A stretch of DNA of 64,000 nucleotides from Actinoplanes solisilvae (GCF_003999975.1 NZ_RJAC01000023.1:1-64000), one strand, 5' to 3'; counted from the stretch's first letter, positions 50,990 through 62,350 are shown. The notes: generated by a model from the letters alone, not told the origin. Program-made: numbers and translations.

Positions 50990-51847
50990 GTGTTCGACGG
51001 ATTCACGGACGAGAAGGTCGATGTCGGCGAGGCAGTCCTGCGGGTTCGGCACGGTGGTCAGGGCCCGCCGGTGCTGCTGATCCACGGCCATCCGCGTACG
51101 GGATCGACGTGGCACCGGGTCGCGCCGCGCCTGGTCGACGCCGGGTTCAGCGTGATCTGCCCGGACATGCGCGGCTACGGACAGTCGAGCACGGTGGCAC
51201 CTCGCGACGACCACTCGCAGCAGTCGAAACGGGCGGTCGCCGGCGATCTCGTGCGGCTGATGAGCGCGCTCGGGCATTCACGGTTCGCCGTGGCGGGGCA
51301 CGACCGCGGGTGTTATGTCGCGCTCCGCTTGACGCTGGACCACCCCGGGGTCGTACGGAAATTGGTCGTCATGGATGGTGTGCCGATCAGCGAGGCCCTC
51401 GCCCGGTGCGACGCCCGGTTCGCCACGGCCTGGTGGCACTGGTTCTTCCTCGCCCAGCCCGGCACACCGGAGCGGGTCATCAACGCCGACCCGGACGCCT
51501 GGTACAAGGGCACGCCCGAGCGGATGGGGGCCGGGAACCACGACGAGTTCCGAGCCGCCACCCGTGATCCCGAGACGGTACGGGCGATGATCGAGGACTA
51601 CCGGGCCGGGCTCGGCGTCGACCGGGAGCACGAGCTCGCCGACCGTCGGGCGAACAACAGGGTGACCTGCCCGGCGCTGTTCCTGTGGTCGACGAAGGAC
51701 GACATGGAGACGTTGTACGGGGATCCGCTCGCCATCTGGCGGGAGTGGGCCGACGACGTCCGCGGCGCGCCGATCGAGTCGGGGCATCACATGGCCGAGG
51801 AGAACCCGTCCGCCGTCGTCGCGGCTCTCAGTGAATTCCTGCGCTGA
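50990..51847 (+). CDS. Alpha/beta hydrolase, haloacetate-dehalogenase-like
   Basis: 285-aa enzyme (303 aa from ATG 50936). The N-terminus FDGFTDEKVDVGEAVLRVRHGG and LIHGHPRTGSTWHRVAP match fluoroacetate dehalogenase relatives. The nucleophile position is Asp in AGHDRGCYVALRL, as in dehalogenases and epoxide hydrolases; His lies in ESGHHMAEENP. I prefer GTG 50990, which follows GGGGTGG and leaves a promoter region; ATG 50936 would overlap the divergent GH13 start codon. Substrate unproven. Confidence 0.82.
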   Translation: MFDGFTDEKVDVGEAVLRVRHGGQGPPVLLIHGHPRTGSTWHRVAPRLVDAGFSVICPDMRGYGQSSTVAPRDDHSQQSKRAVAGDLVRLMSALGHSRFAVAGHDRGCYVALRLTLDHPGVVRKLVVMDGVPISEALARCDARFATAWWHWFFLAQPGTPERVINADPDAWYKGTPERMGAGNHDEFRAATRDPETVRAMIEDYRAGLGVDREHELADRRANNRVTCPALFLWSTKDDMETLYGDPLAIWREWADDVRGAPIESGHHMAEENPSAVVAALSEFLR

Positions 51848-51865
51848 GAGCCGCGACGAGACCGT

Positions 51866-53097
51866 TCAGCGGCTGGCGCCCGCGCGGCGCTTGGTCCACA
51901 CGTCGAAGGCGACCGCGGCCAGCAGCACCGCGCCCTTGACCAGCATGACCTGTTCGCTCGGCGCGCCGATGAGGCTCATGCCGTTGTTGATGACACCCAT
52001 GATCAGGCCGCCGGTGATGGCGCCGACGACCTTGCCGACGCCGCCCTGCACCGCGGCGCCCCCGATGAACGCCGCCGCGATCGCGTCCAGCTCGAACTGG
52101 TCGCCGCCGGTCGGGTTGGCCTGGTTGAGACGCCCGGCGAAGATGATGCCGGCCAGCGCGGCCAGCACGCCCATGTTCACGAAGATCCAGAACACGACCG
52201 ACTTGACCTTGACGCCGGACAGGGTGGCCGCCTGCAGGTTGCCGCCGACCGCGTAGATCTGGCGGCCGAAGACCGCCCGGTTGGTCAGCACCGAGTAGCC
52301 GATCACGAGCGCGGCCAGCAGCACCAGCACCCAGGGCACGTTGCGGAAGCGGGCGAGCTGCACGACCACGAACATGACCACGACCGCGGCGAGCGCGATC
52401 TTGGTGATGAACAGCGGCAACGGCTCGACGACCTGGCCGTACCGGGCCCGGCCGGCCCGCGAGCGCCACTGGGTGACCACGATGCCGGCGACGGCCGCGA
52501 GCCCGAGCAGCAGGCTGAACAGGTCGGCGCCCCCGAGCGCGCCGAGGCCCACGTTGCCGAGGAAGCCCGAGGTGAAACCGTTCGAGAGGGTACGCACCTC
52601 TTCCGGGAACGGGCCGATGCCGCGGTTGCCGAGGATCGTGTAGGTGACCGCGCGGAACAGCAGCATGCCGGCGAGCGTGACGATGAACGCCGGGATGCCG
52701 AAGTACGCCACCCAGTAGCCCTGCCAGGCCCCGATCAGGCCGCCGACCACCAGGGTGAGCAGCACGGCCAGTGGCCACGGCACATCGTGGTTGACCATGA
52801 GCACGGCGGCGACCGCGCCGCTGGCGGCCACGATCGAGCCGACCGACAGGTCGATGTGCCCGGCGATGATCACCAGGATCATGCCGATGGCCAGGATCAG
52901 GATGTACGAGTTCTGGACGATGATGTTGCTGATGTTCTGCGGGGCGAGCATGTCGCCGCCGGTGAGGATCGTGAACAGCAGCACGATCGCCGCGAACGCG
53001 ATGTAGATGCCGCTCTGCCGCAGGTTGAGCTGGAAGCGGCGGGGCCCGCCGGGGGTGCGGCTGAGCGGGGCGGCCCGCTCTGCGGTTGGGGCGACGC

Positions 53098-53101
<4 letters not shown>
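51866..53101 (-). CDS. mmsB: Multiple-monosaccharide ABC permease (MmsB/GguB type)
   Basis: 411-aa permease of the ribose/xylose type with about ten predicted helices. IILVIIAGHIDLSVGS and the later GGAAVQGGVGKVVGAITGGLIMGVINNGMS are the conserved segments. The ATG overlaps the ATPase stop as ATGA. Last gene of a three-gene operon (binding protein, ATPase, permease); imports pentoses or hexoses. Confidence 0.93.
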
Positions 53102-54629
<1,528 letters not shown>

Positions 54630-54630
<1 letters not shown>

Positions 54631-55757
54631 CAGGAAAGCTGCGCCTCGGTGTAGTACCCGGTGTCGACGAGCTCCTTCTTGTAGTTCTCCTTGTCGACGA
54701 TGACCGACTCGAGCAGCATCGACGGGACGACCTTCACACCGTTGTCGTAGTCGGTGGTGTTGTTCGTCTTCGGCTGCTGACCCTTGAGCACGGCGTCGGC
54801 CATCGCGACGGTCGTCTTGGCCAGCTCACGCGTGTCCTTGTAGATCGTCGAGTACTGCTCGTTGCGCTTGATCGACTTGACCGAGGCCTGCTCGGCGTCC
54901 TGACCGGTGACCACCGGCCAGGGCTGGGCCGCCGTGCCGTACCCGTTGCTCTTCAGCGCCGAGAGGATGCCGATCGACAGACCGTCGTACGGGGAGAGGA
55001 CCCCGTCGACCTTCGCGCCGCCACGGTAGGTGGAGGTGAGCAGGTTCTCCATCCGATCCTGGGCGGTCTTGGCCTGCCAGCGCAGGATCGCGACCGTCTT
55101 GAAGTCGGTCTGCTTGCTCTTCACGACCAGGGTGCCGTCGTCGATCTTCGGCTTGAGCACGCTCATCGCGCCGTTGAAGAAGAACGTGGCGTTGTTGTCG
55201 TCGGGCGAGCCCGCGAACAGCTCGATGTTGAACGGGCCCTTGGCGTCGCCGGCCGAACCGTCGGCCTTGAGCACCTTCAGCCCGGTGAGCAGCGACGTCG
55301 CCTGCTGCACGCCGACCTTGAAGTTGTCGAACGTCGCGTAGTAGTCGACGTTCGGGCTGTTGCGGATGAGCCGGTCGTACGCGATGACCGGGATCTTGTT
55401 GGCCTTGGCGTTCTCGAGCTGCGTCGTGATCGCCGTGCCGTCGATCGACGCGATGATCAGCAGCTTGGCCTTCTTGGTGATCTGGTTGTCGAGCTGCTGC
55501 GTCTGGGTCGGGATCTTGTCCTCGGCGTACTGGAGGTCGACCTTGTAGCCGAGCGCCTCGAGCTGCTTCTGCAGGTTCTCACCGTCGCTGATCCAGCGCT
55601 CCGAGGAGCGGGTCGGCATGGTGACACCGATCAGGGCGCCCTTGTTGTCGACGGCGCCGGCCTCTTTGTCGACGGTTTTCTCACTTGAGCCACATGCGGC
55701 CAGGGACGTAGCGAGCACGGCGGCGGAAACCACCGCACCCATCCTGGACAGTCTCAT
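54630..55757 (-). CDS. chvE: Sugar-binding lipoprotein (ChvE/MmsE type)
   Basis: 375-aa periplasmic-type binding protein. The signal peptide ends in the lipobox SLAAC. The mature part begins KGALIGVTMPTRSSERW and carries VIAYDRLI and GQDAEQASVKSI, which are characteristic of ChvE-like proteins. ATG 55757 has AAGGAG eight bases upstream, which excludes ATG 55772. First gene of the operon, downstream of a palindrome-rich region. Confidence 0.93.
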
Positions 55758-55977
55758 GCGGAACTCCTTCATCGGGTCCTGGGAGCGGGAGTGCGGTCGA
55801 GTGTGAACGGTCACACGAGAACGTGTCAACCGTTCCAAGCAACGTTGCCGACATTTGGTCGAAACGTTGTTATCGATAACAGGATGGTCTCGGTCGTCCG
55901 CACGGTCGTCGATGCGTAGTATCCAGGGCGGCGACACGGGGTAGATCCAGCATGGTCGATATGGCTGGATGGAACCC
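55758..55977. promoter_or_regulatory. Operator-rich region of the sugar ABC operon
   Basis: Between the binding-protein gene and the divergent methyltransferase lie GTGTGA-N4-TCACAC (55801-55816), AACGTT (55841-55846), a second AACGTT (55863-55868) and the perfect 14-bp palindrome TGTTATCGATAACA (55868-55881). AACGTT cores resemble LacI operators, also seen at the other sugar operon in this window. TTATCGATAA-type palindromes are also used by LacI- or ROK-type sugar regulators. No regulator gene lies nearby, so control is probably in trans. Confidence 0.6.
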
Positions 55978-56790
55978 ATGAATCCCGACATCGGCGAACT
56001 CATGGCAGCCATCGAGGCCAACTGGGACGAGCGGACCCCGATCCACCTGGCGAGCCAGTTCTACGCCCGCGACGCCGAGTCGTGGTTCGCTCCCTACGAG
56101 TGGGACGACCTCGGGCCGCTGACCGGCAAGGACGTGCTGCACCTGCAATGCCACCTCGGCACCGAGACCCAGGCTTTCGCCCGGCGCGGGGCGCGTACGG
56201 TGACGGGTCTGGACCTGTCGGCGGAGTCGTGCGCCGCGGCCCGGCGGCTCGCCCCGGACATCACCTTTGTCCACGCGAACGTGTACGAGGCGGTACTTGC
56301 CCTGGGCGGGCGCCAGTTCGACGTCGTCTACACGGGAAAGGGCGCGCTCTGCTACCTGCCCGACCTGCCCCGGTGGGCTTCAGAGGTGGCCGCGCTACTG
56401 AAGCCGGGCGGGGTAGCGTACGTCGTGGAGTTCCACCCCGTGCTGAACGCCATCGGCCTGGTCCCCCGCTCGCCCGACGACGCTTCCCTGCTGCTGCGCA
56501 AAGACTATTCGGCCGGGCGTGGCCCCCGCACAATCGATGCTTCCCGTACGTACACCGACGGCCCGGCGCTGACGTCGGCGACCACGAGTTACGAGTGGGC
56601 GCACGGGCTGGGCGAGGTGGTGACGGCGCTCGCCCGCGCGGGACTCTCGGTGCGCTCGCTGAGGGAGAGCGACGAGATTCCGTGGCCCCGGTGGCCCTCC
56701 ATGGAGCCTACCGCCGACGGCTTCTGGCGGCTGCCCGCATCCGAGCCGCGGATCCCGCTGTTCTACGCGCTGCTGGCCACCGCCGCGTGA
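55978..56790 (+). CDS. SAM-dependent methyltransferase
   Basis: 270-aa class I methyltransferase. Motif I is VLHLQCHLGTETQAFARRG (about residues 55-73), and the acidic position at the end of strand 2 is in GLDLSAESC. The pattern LxLQCHxGxxT is common in a large actinobacterial family of unknown substrate. ATG 55978 has GGATGGA upstream; ATG 55969 is also possible. The stop overlaps the GNAT start. Confidence 0.9.
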   Translation: MNPDIGELMAAIEANWDERTPIHLASQFYARDAESWFAPYEWDDLGPLTGKDVLHLQCHLGTETQAFARRGARTVTGLDLSAESCAAARRLAPDITFVHANVYEAVLALGGRQFDVVYTGKGALCYLPDLPRWASEVAALLKPGGVAYVVEFHPVLNAIGLVPRSPDDASLLLRKDYSAGRGPRTIDASRTYTDGPALTSATTSYEWAHGLGEVVTALARAGLSVRSLRESDEIPWPRWPSMEPTADGFWRLPASEPRIPLFYALLATAA

Positions 56791-57203
56791 CCGTCACATT
56801 CGTCGTACGCTTCCCCGTCGACGACGCGGTGCTCAACGATCTGCACGGGCGGGCCTTCGGCAGCTCGGGGCCGGTGGTGCCGTGGCGCGCCCGGCTGGAG
56901 CGCCACGCCCTGACCTGGGTCGGCGCGTTCGCTGCGTCGCGGCTGATCGGCTTCGTGCAGGTCGGCTGGGACGGCGGCTCGCACGCGTTCCTGCTCGACA
57001 CGGCCGTCGACCCTGCTTTCCAAGGGAACGGCATCGGCGCGGCGCTGGTGAAGGCGGCCGTTGACGAGGCCCGAGCGGCCGGCTGCACATGGGCGCACGT
57101 CGACTTCGAACCGCGTCTGGAGGACTTCTACCTGCGTCGATGCGGTTTCCGGCCGACCGCGGCGGGGCTGATCGCGCTGGACGCCGAAAATGTCAGAGGC
57201 TGA
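56787..57203 (+). CDS. GNAT-family N-acetyltransferase
   Basis: 138-aa GNAT protein. The acetyl-CoA-binding motif A is DTAVDPAFQGNGIGAALVKAAVDEARA (about residues 67-93, with the QGNGIG pyrophosphate loop). Motif B ends in YLRRCGFRPT. Substrate unknown. GTG 56787 overlaps the methyltransferase stop (GTGA). Confidence 0.92.
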   Translation: MTVTFVVRFPVDDAVLNDLHGRAFGSSGPVVPWRARLERHALTWVGAFAASRLIGFVQVGWDGGSHAFLLDTAVDPAFQGNGIGAALVKAAVDEARAAGCTWAHVDFEPRLEDFYLRRCGFRPTAAGLIALDAENVRG

Positions 57204-57242
57204 CGCTACGCTCGCGGCGCGAATCGAGCTACGGGGGTTGTG

Positions 57243-57674
57243 ATGGGTGCATGGGGCCACGGTCCGTTCGACAACGACAGCGCCGCCGACTGGTGCGGTG
57301 ACCTCGACGACGCGGCTCCCGCCGACCGGCCCGGGCTGGTGCGGGCGGCGTTCACGTCGGTCCTCGAGTCCGACTCCTATCTGGAGAGCGACGAGGGCTC
57401 GGCCGTCGTCGCCGCGGCCGCGCTGGTGGCCTCGCACCTCCCCGGCGGCACGCCGGTGACCTCGCCCTACGCGCCCGACTTCCTCGTCGAGGGCGGCGGC
57501 CGCCTCGAGATCACACCCGACCTGCCGCCGCTGGCCCTGCGCGCCCTCGACCGCATCGTGGGCGACGACTCGGAATGGTGCGAGTTGTGGTCCGAGTCGG
57601 GCTCGCTCGACCCGGATGTCGCGGCCTCGCTCGAGCCGATCCGCGCGATCCTGCAGCGCGCGGACGGCCGCTGA
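57243..57674 (+). CDS. DUF4259-family protein
   Basis: 143-aa protein with the DUF4259 start MGAWGHGPFDNDSAADWCGDL and a helical remainder with SDEGSAVVAAAALVA and WCELWSES. Function unknown. ATG 57243 is at the family's usual position; GTG 57240 is immediately before it. Confidence 0.9.
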   Translation: MGAWGHGPFDNDSAADWCGDLDDAAPADRPGLVRAAFTSVLESDSYLESDEGSAVVAAAALVASHLPGGTPVTSPYAPDFLVEGGGRLEITPDLPPLALRALDRIVGDDSEWCELWSESGSLDPDVAASLEPIRAILQRADGR

Positions 57675-57675
57675 G

Positions 57676-58092
57676 TCACCGCGGCAGTGCGCCGGGCGGC
57701 TGCTGGTTGTGCTGGTCCATCAGTTCGTCGATCTGGTGGGCGAAGCCCTCGGCCATGTCGAGCTGGGCGCGCAGTGCTTCCACCCGGGTGCGGGCGGCCG
57801 TGTGGAACATGGCGAGCCGGTCGAGCAGGCCGGCCCGCTGCTCGCCCTGGGCTGTGGCCAGTTCGTCGAGCACGACCAGCAGCTCCCGCATCTCCTCGAG
57901 GGTGAAGCCGAGCGGCTTCATCCGCTTGATCACGCGCAGCCGGTCGAGGTCGGGCTCGGTGTAGAGCCGGAACCCGCCCTCACTGCGGGCCGACGGGACG
58001 ACCAGCCCCGCCTCCTCGTAGTGGCGGATCGTGCGGATGCTGAGCCCGACCCGTTCGGCGGCCTCGCCGATCTGCATACGCCCTGCGGTCAT
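57676..58092 (-). CDS. MerR-family regulator
   Basis: 138-aa MerR regulator: helix-turn-helix and wing MQIGEAAERVGLSIRTIRHYEEAGLVVPS, then a coiled-coil helix (HTAARTRVEALRAQLDMAEG) and a short C-terminus without conserved metal-binding cysteines. ATG 58092 leaves six residues before MQIGE as usual; ATG 58116 would overlap the SulP stop as TGATG and could be coupled. It is downstream of the SulP gene on the same strand and may regulate it. Confidence 0.9.
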   Translation of the reverse strand: MTAGRMQIGEAAERVGLSIRTIRHYEEAGLVVPSARSEGGFRLYTEPDLDRLRVIKRMKPLGFTLEEMRELLVVLDELATAQGEQRAGLLDRLAMFHTAARTRVEALRAQLDMAEGFAHQIDELMDQHNQQPPGALPR

Positions 58093-58115
58093 CGCCTCAG
58101 TGTGCCCGCCGCCCA

Positions 58116-59621
58116 TCAGTGGCCCGCGCCCAGCTTGCCGGACAGGTTCTCGTGGAACTTCTCGCTCGCCTCGTTGAGCCCGACGATCTGCGCGTGCTTG
58201 CCCCGCGCCTCATAGCGGGTGGTGATCGCGTCGAGCGCCGCCACGGAAGACGCGTCCCAGATGTGCGCCGAGCTCAGGTCGATCACGACCCGGTCCGGAT
58301 CGCCGGCGTAGTCGAACTGGTGAACCAGATCGTTGCTCGACGCGAAGAACAGCTCCCCGCCCACCCGGTAGACACGGGTTTCGCCGTCCAGCTCGCTGGT
58401 CACGGATGCGAAGCGCGCCACCCGCCGAGCGAAGATCACCATCGCGGTCAGGACGCCCAGCACAACCCCGACGGCCAGATTGTGAGTGGCCAGCGTGCCG
58501 GCGACGGTGACGACCATGACGGCGATCTCGCCCGCGGGCATCCGTCTCAGCGTCGAGGGCTTGATGCTGTGCCAGTCGAAGGTGCCGACCGACACCATGA
58601 TCATGACGGCGACCAGGGCGGCCATCGGGATGAGGGCGACGACGTCGCCCAGCACAACGACCAGGATCAACAGGAACACCCCGGCCAGGAACGTCGACAA
58701 CCGCGTCCGCGCCCGCGAGACCTTCACGTTGATCATCGACTGGCCGATCATCGCGCAGCCGCCCATGCCGCCGAAGAACCCGGTGACGATGTTCGCGACG
58801 CCCTGCCCCCACGACTCGCGGGTCTTGTCCGATCGCGTGTCGGTGATGTCGTCGACGAGCTTGGCCGTCATCAGCGATTCCATCAGCCCGACCAGAGCAA
58901 TGGCCAGGGCGTACGGGGCAATGGTGGTCAACGTGGCGAAAGTGAACGGCACGTCGGGCAGGCCGAGCACGGGCAGGCTGTCGGGCAGCGTGCCCTCGTC
59001 GCCGACGTTCGGGACGGCCACCTGCGCGATGATCACGAATGCGGTGAGCAGCACGATCGCGACCAGCGGGGCCGGCACCGCGGTGACCCGCTTCGGCAGC
59101 CACCACATGATCGCCAACGCGACCGCGACCAGCGGATAGACCAGCCACGGCACGCCGACCAGATGCGGCACCTGCGCCGAGAAGATCAGAATGGCGAGCG
59201 CGTTGACGAAGCCGACCATGACGCTGCGCGGGATGAACCGCATCAGCTTCGCCACCCCGGCGACCGCCAGGATCACCTGGAACAGCCCGCCCAGGATGAC
59301 CGCCGCGACCAGATAGCCCAGCCCGTGCTCCTTGGCGAGCGGCGCCACGACCAGGGCGATCGCCCCGGTCGCAGCCGAGATCATCGCCGGCCGTCCCCCG
59401 GTGAACGCGATGGTGACGGCCATCGTGAACGACGCGAACAGCCCGATCTTCGGGTCGACCCCCGCGAGGATCGAGAACGAGATCGCCTCCGGGATCAACG
59501 CGAGCGCCACGACCAGCCCCGCGAGCACCTCGGTACGCAGCACCTTCGGCGACGACAACCATTCCGGACGCGACAGGCGCGGCGAACGACCCGCCGACAA
59601 CAGCGACGACATGTAACCCAT
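58116..59621 (-). CDS. SulP-family anion transporter with STAS domain
   Basis: 501-aa SulP/SLC26 transporter: about 11-12 membrane helices from residue 30 to 400 with the conserved LAGLVVALALIPEAISFSILAGVDPKIGL segment at the start and GGMGGCAMIGQSMINVKVSRARTRLST, then a cytoplasmic STAS domain (about 410-501). Likely transports sulfate or bicarbonate. The start is ATG 59621 or 59612. No carbonic anhydrase domain. Confidence 0.93.
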   Translation of the reverse strand: MGYMSSLLSAGRSPRLSRPEWLSSPKVLRTEVLAGLVVALALIPEAISFSILAGVDPKIGLFASFTMAVTIAFTGGRPAMISAATGAIALVVAPLAKEHGLGYLVAAVILGGLFQVILAVAGVAKLMRFIPRSVMVGFVNALAILIFSAQVPHLVGVPWLVYPLVAVALAIMWWLPKRVTAVPAPLVAIVLLTAFVIIAQVAVPNVGDEGTLPDSLPVLGLPDVPFTFATLTTIAPYALAIALVGLMESLMTAKLVDDITDTRSDKTRESWGQGVANIVTGFFGGMGGCAMIGQSMINVKVSRARTRLSTFLAGVFLLILVVVLGDVVALIPMAALVAVMIMVSVGTFDWHSIKPSTLRRMPAGEIAVMVVTVAGTLATHNLAVGVVLGVLTAMVIFARRVARFASVTSELDGETRVYRVGGELFFASSNDLVHQFDYAGDPDRVVIDLSSAHIWDASSVAALDAITTRYEARGKHAQIVGLNEASEKFHENLSGKLGAGH

Positions 59622-59859
59622 TTCGGCTCGGAAAACGCACGGCGCAGCCAAGGTGCGCCTGCTGAAGTGATGCCGGACCCGTCAACCACGGTCCCGCTCT
59701 GCGTGAGGCCCCATCGCCCACAATGCCCGGTAAAGGCACCCGAGGCGCCTCGACCCGAACCCTACCCTCCGGTGAGAGGAGAGTTGCCGCAGCCCCTGGC
59801 GGCGCGCCTGGTCGACGCCGTCGATGCACTCGACGCTCACCTCGGCCGGATGGGAGCCG
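59622..59859. other. Gap with a possible gene remnant
   Basis: No intact gene. On the plus strand GAGAGGAGAG precedes TTG 59785, and the following codons (LPQPLAARLVDAVDALDAHLGRMG) look protein-like but run into the 3' end of the convergent-strand gene at 59860. This could be the start of a truncated gene; the evidence is weak. Confidence 0.3.
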
Positions 59860-60327
59860 TCAGACGAGCGGCGCCACCGACTTCTCGGCCAGCGCCCGCT
59901 CGATCTTCTCGGCGCCGACGCGGATCAACGTGCCGTAGTCGTTGTCCGGCAGGGAGTCGATCTCGGCCAGGGCCGCCTTCAGAGAGCTGCTCGCCGCGGC
60001 GAAGTTGCCGGATCGCCGGTGGGCGTCAGCCAGGTTCAAGTGCAGGGACGGCAGGAGTTGCCGCACCTGCCACGCCGCGTCGTACTGCTGGATACGCTCC
60101 TCGGTCATCGATCCCGCCTCGGCCAGGGCCAGCTCATCCCACCGAAGCTCGTCGGCGACCGAGTCCTGCAGGTCGGCGGCGAAGTGGGCGATCGTGCACC
60201 GGTGCAGCACGTCGCCGGTCTGATCCCACAGCGCTTCCAGGGCCTGGCGGGCTCCGGCACGGTCACCCGCGCGGCCTTGTTCGACGGCGGCGACGATCGC
60301 TGTCATGACGGGGTCGGTCTCGGGCAC
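59860..60327 (-). CDS. TPR-like hypothetical protein
   Basis: 155-aa helical protein. Residues in the C-terminal half (LHLNLADAHRRSGNFAAASSSLKAAL) have the TPR pattern; the N-terminal half (ARQALEALWDQTGDVLHRCTIAHFAADL) is similar. GTG 60327 follows AGGAG by seven bases, so it is preferred to ATG 60306. Function unknown. Confidence 0.75.
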   Translation of the reverse strand: MPETDPVMTAIVAAVEQGRAGDRAGARQALEALWDQTGDVLHRCTIAHFAADLQDSVADELRWDELALAEAGSMTEERIQQYDAAWQVRQLLPSLHLNLADAHRRSGNFAAASSSLKAALAEIDSLPDNDYGTLIRVGAEKIERALAEKSVAPLV

Positions 60328-60406
60328 TTCGCGCTCCTCGCTCGGTCTGCGGGCAACACCGGCGATCCTGGGCTCTCGACCTACGCGAGGGTCAAGCCGG
60401 CAAGAT

Positions 60407-61036
60407 CTACGTGAGGGTCGAACCGTCCACCCGGGTCGCGAGATCGTCGTCGGTGATCGGCCGCACAACCCGGCAGGGCACGCCGACAGCGACGGTCATG
60501 GCCGGGACGTCGCGGCTGACGACGCTGCCCGCACCGATGACTGATCCGTACCCGATCGTCACGCCGGGCAGGACCACCACGTTGCTGCCGATCCAGACCC
60601 TGTCCTCGATCACGATCGGCTCGGAGAACCGCCGGAAGTCCTCCCGCAACCCCGGATGAACCGGGTGGCCGGTAGTGGTCAGCGTGACACTCGGCGCGAT
60701 CATCACCCCGTTCCCGATGCGGATCTCCACGTCGTCGACGCAGGTGAGGTTGACGTTGCCGAAGAAGTCGTCCCCGATGTGGACGTTGCTGCCGAACGCC
60801 GCGTGGAACGGCGCCAGCAGAACCGTCCGCGCCCCGACCGATCCGAGCATCGCCTCGAGCAGCTCCCGTCGGCGCCCCTCATCGCTGGGCCGCGTGTGGT
60901 TGTAATCGAAGATCAGGTCGGCTCGTCGCCGCGCCGCCTGAAAGGACGCCTCCGACTCCGTGTAGAGCCGCCCGCGCCGGACCTTCTCCAGCACCTTACG
61001 TTCACGATCCACCAGCTTCTCCTTCAACGCCGGCAT
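60407..61036 (-). CDS. Maltose/galactoside O-acetyltransferase-like protein
   Basis: 209-aa left-handed beta-helix acetyltransferase: N-terminal mac domain (RGRLYTESEASFQAARRRADLIFDYNHT), then hexapeptide repeats (IGDDFFGNVNLTCVDD, IVIEDRVWIGSNVVVLPGVTIGYGSVIGAGSVV). The catalytic His is probably in TTTGHPVHP. Acetylates sugars with acetyl-CoA. ATG 61036 overlaps the MFS gene by 35 bp, so they are co-transcribed. Confidence 0.92.
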   Translation of the reverse strand: MPALKEKLVDRERKVLEKVRRGRLYTESEASFQAARRRADLIFDYNHTRPSDEGRRRELLEAMLGSVGARTVLLAPFHAAFGSNVHIGDDFFGNVNLTCVDDVEIRIGNGVMIAPSVTLTTTGHPVHPGLREDFRRFSEPIVIEDRVWIGSNVVVLPGVTIGYGSVIGAGSVVSRDVPAMTVAVGVPCRVVRPITDDDLATRVDGSTLT

Positions 61037-62339
61037 ACAGCATCCGGTACGAGATCAGCAGTGTCACGGGCAGAGCCGCGGTCAACGCCGCCAGCACGAG
61101 AAACCCGTCCGCCCACCCGTGCCGCTGGACGACGTGCCCGACCACCGGCGCGCCCACCGCGATCCCGAGGGCGCTCGCCGAGTTCATCCACGTCATCGCC
61201 TGGGTGTAGACCGCGCTCACGGTCGCCTCCCGCAGCTGCACGGATGCCGGAATGAGCACGAGCGCGACGCAGCCGCCCACAACCGCGTAGCCCGCGAACA
61301 TGACCGGCAGGCCCGGAACGAACGCCAGCAACCCGCAACCCGCCGTGAGAACCACTCCCGCCACGATCATCACCCGCGGATCAGCGTTTTCGAGCGCCCC
61401 GTAGACGAGCCCGGCCCCCAGGCTGACCACCCCCGCGACCCCCGTGATCACCCCGGCCCAGGCCCCCGCCTGATGGGCCAGCGCGAACGCCGTGATCGCC
61501 ACCCCGATCCCCCCGAAGAACAACCCGATCGCCAGGTTCACCGCGAACAGCGCGACAACGCGCCGGTCCAACAGCCGCCGATCGACCAGCACACCAAGCG
61601 CGGACCCGGCCCGCCCTCGCGCCCCGGTGAAGAGCCGGCCCGATGTCCGCGCACCCGAGCCGCCGGCCGACCTGTTCGTCGCGGACTCGCCCGCCCCGCC
61701 CGACGCCGGCCGCCTCGCGGCAGCGAACGACCGGCTCGGTCCCGGCTCAGTCGCCCGAGCGGTCACGAGCCCGGCGATCCCGACCGCCACGAGCGAAACA
61801 GCCACGACCAGCCCGAGCCACGGCGCGACGGTGGCGCTGAGCGTCGTCACCAGGATCGGCCCGACGAGAAAGACGACGTCGTTGAGCGACCCCTCCAGCG
61901 ACAAGGCCGCCGACAACAGCGCCGACGAACCCAGCACCTTGCGCCACCGAGCCGTCGCGAGCGCCCCGACCGGCGGCACGGTCGCTCCGGCGAGCGCGGC
62001 CAGCCCGATCATCACCGGAACAACGCCATGCGCGAGCACCAGCCCGACCGCCGCCGCGACGAACAAGCCGACCGTCACCGGCACGACCCGCCGCTGCCCC
62101 CGTCGATCGATGAGCCGGCCGATCTGCGGGCCGACCACCGCATCGGCGACAGCAAACGCGCCGGCTGCCGCCCCGGCCCGCCCGAATGACGCGGACGACC
62201 CCTGAACCGCCCACATCACCCCGAGACCGCTCATGGCGACCCCGAGTCGCGCAACGGCCGCGGGCACGAAGAATCGCGCCGCCGCGGGCACGCGGAACAC
62301 CGACAGATAACGACCGACAGCGAAACGACCTGTGTGCAC
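61002..62339 (-). CDS. MFS transporter
   Basis: 445-aa major facilitator with 12 predicted helices. Between helices 2 and 3 is the MFS motif-A-like VGPQIGRLIDRRGQRRVV. A hydrophilic central loop of about 60 residues (from about 205 to 260) is Ala/Gly/Ser/Arg-rich. GTG 62339 is six bases after GGAG and is chosen over TTG 62345, which touches the ribosome binding site. Probably a drug or sugar exporter; the substrate is open. Confidence 0.9.
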   Translation of the reverse strand: MHTGRFAVGRYLSVFRVPAAARFFVPAAVARLGVAMSGLGVMWAVQGSSASFGRAGAAAGAFAVADAVVGPQIGRLIDRRGQRRVVPVTVGLFVAAAVGLVLAHGVVPVMIGLAALAGATVPPVGALATARWRKVLGSSALLSAALSLEGSLNDVVFLVGPILVTTLSATVAPWLGLVVAVSLVAVGIAGLVTARATEPGPSRSFAAARRPASGGAGESATNRSAGGSGARTSGRLFTGARGRAGSALGVLVDRRLLDRRVVALFAVNLAIGLFFGGIGVAITAFALAHQAGAWAGVITGVAGVVSLGAGLVYGALENADPRVMIVAGVVLTAGCGLLAFVPGLPVMFAGYAVVGGCVALVLIPASVQLREATVSAVYTQAMTWMNSASALGIAVGAPVVGHVVQRHGWADGFLVLAALTAALPVTLLISYRMLYAGVEGEAGGS

Positions 62340-62350
62340 GTGCAACTCCA

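Noticed and set aside
55801..55816. CRP site (TGTGA...TCACA)
   Set aside because: The spacer is four bases instead of six, so it does not fit the CRP consensus; kept only as a palindrome.
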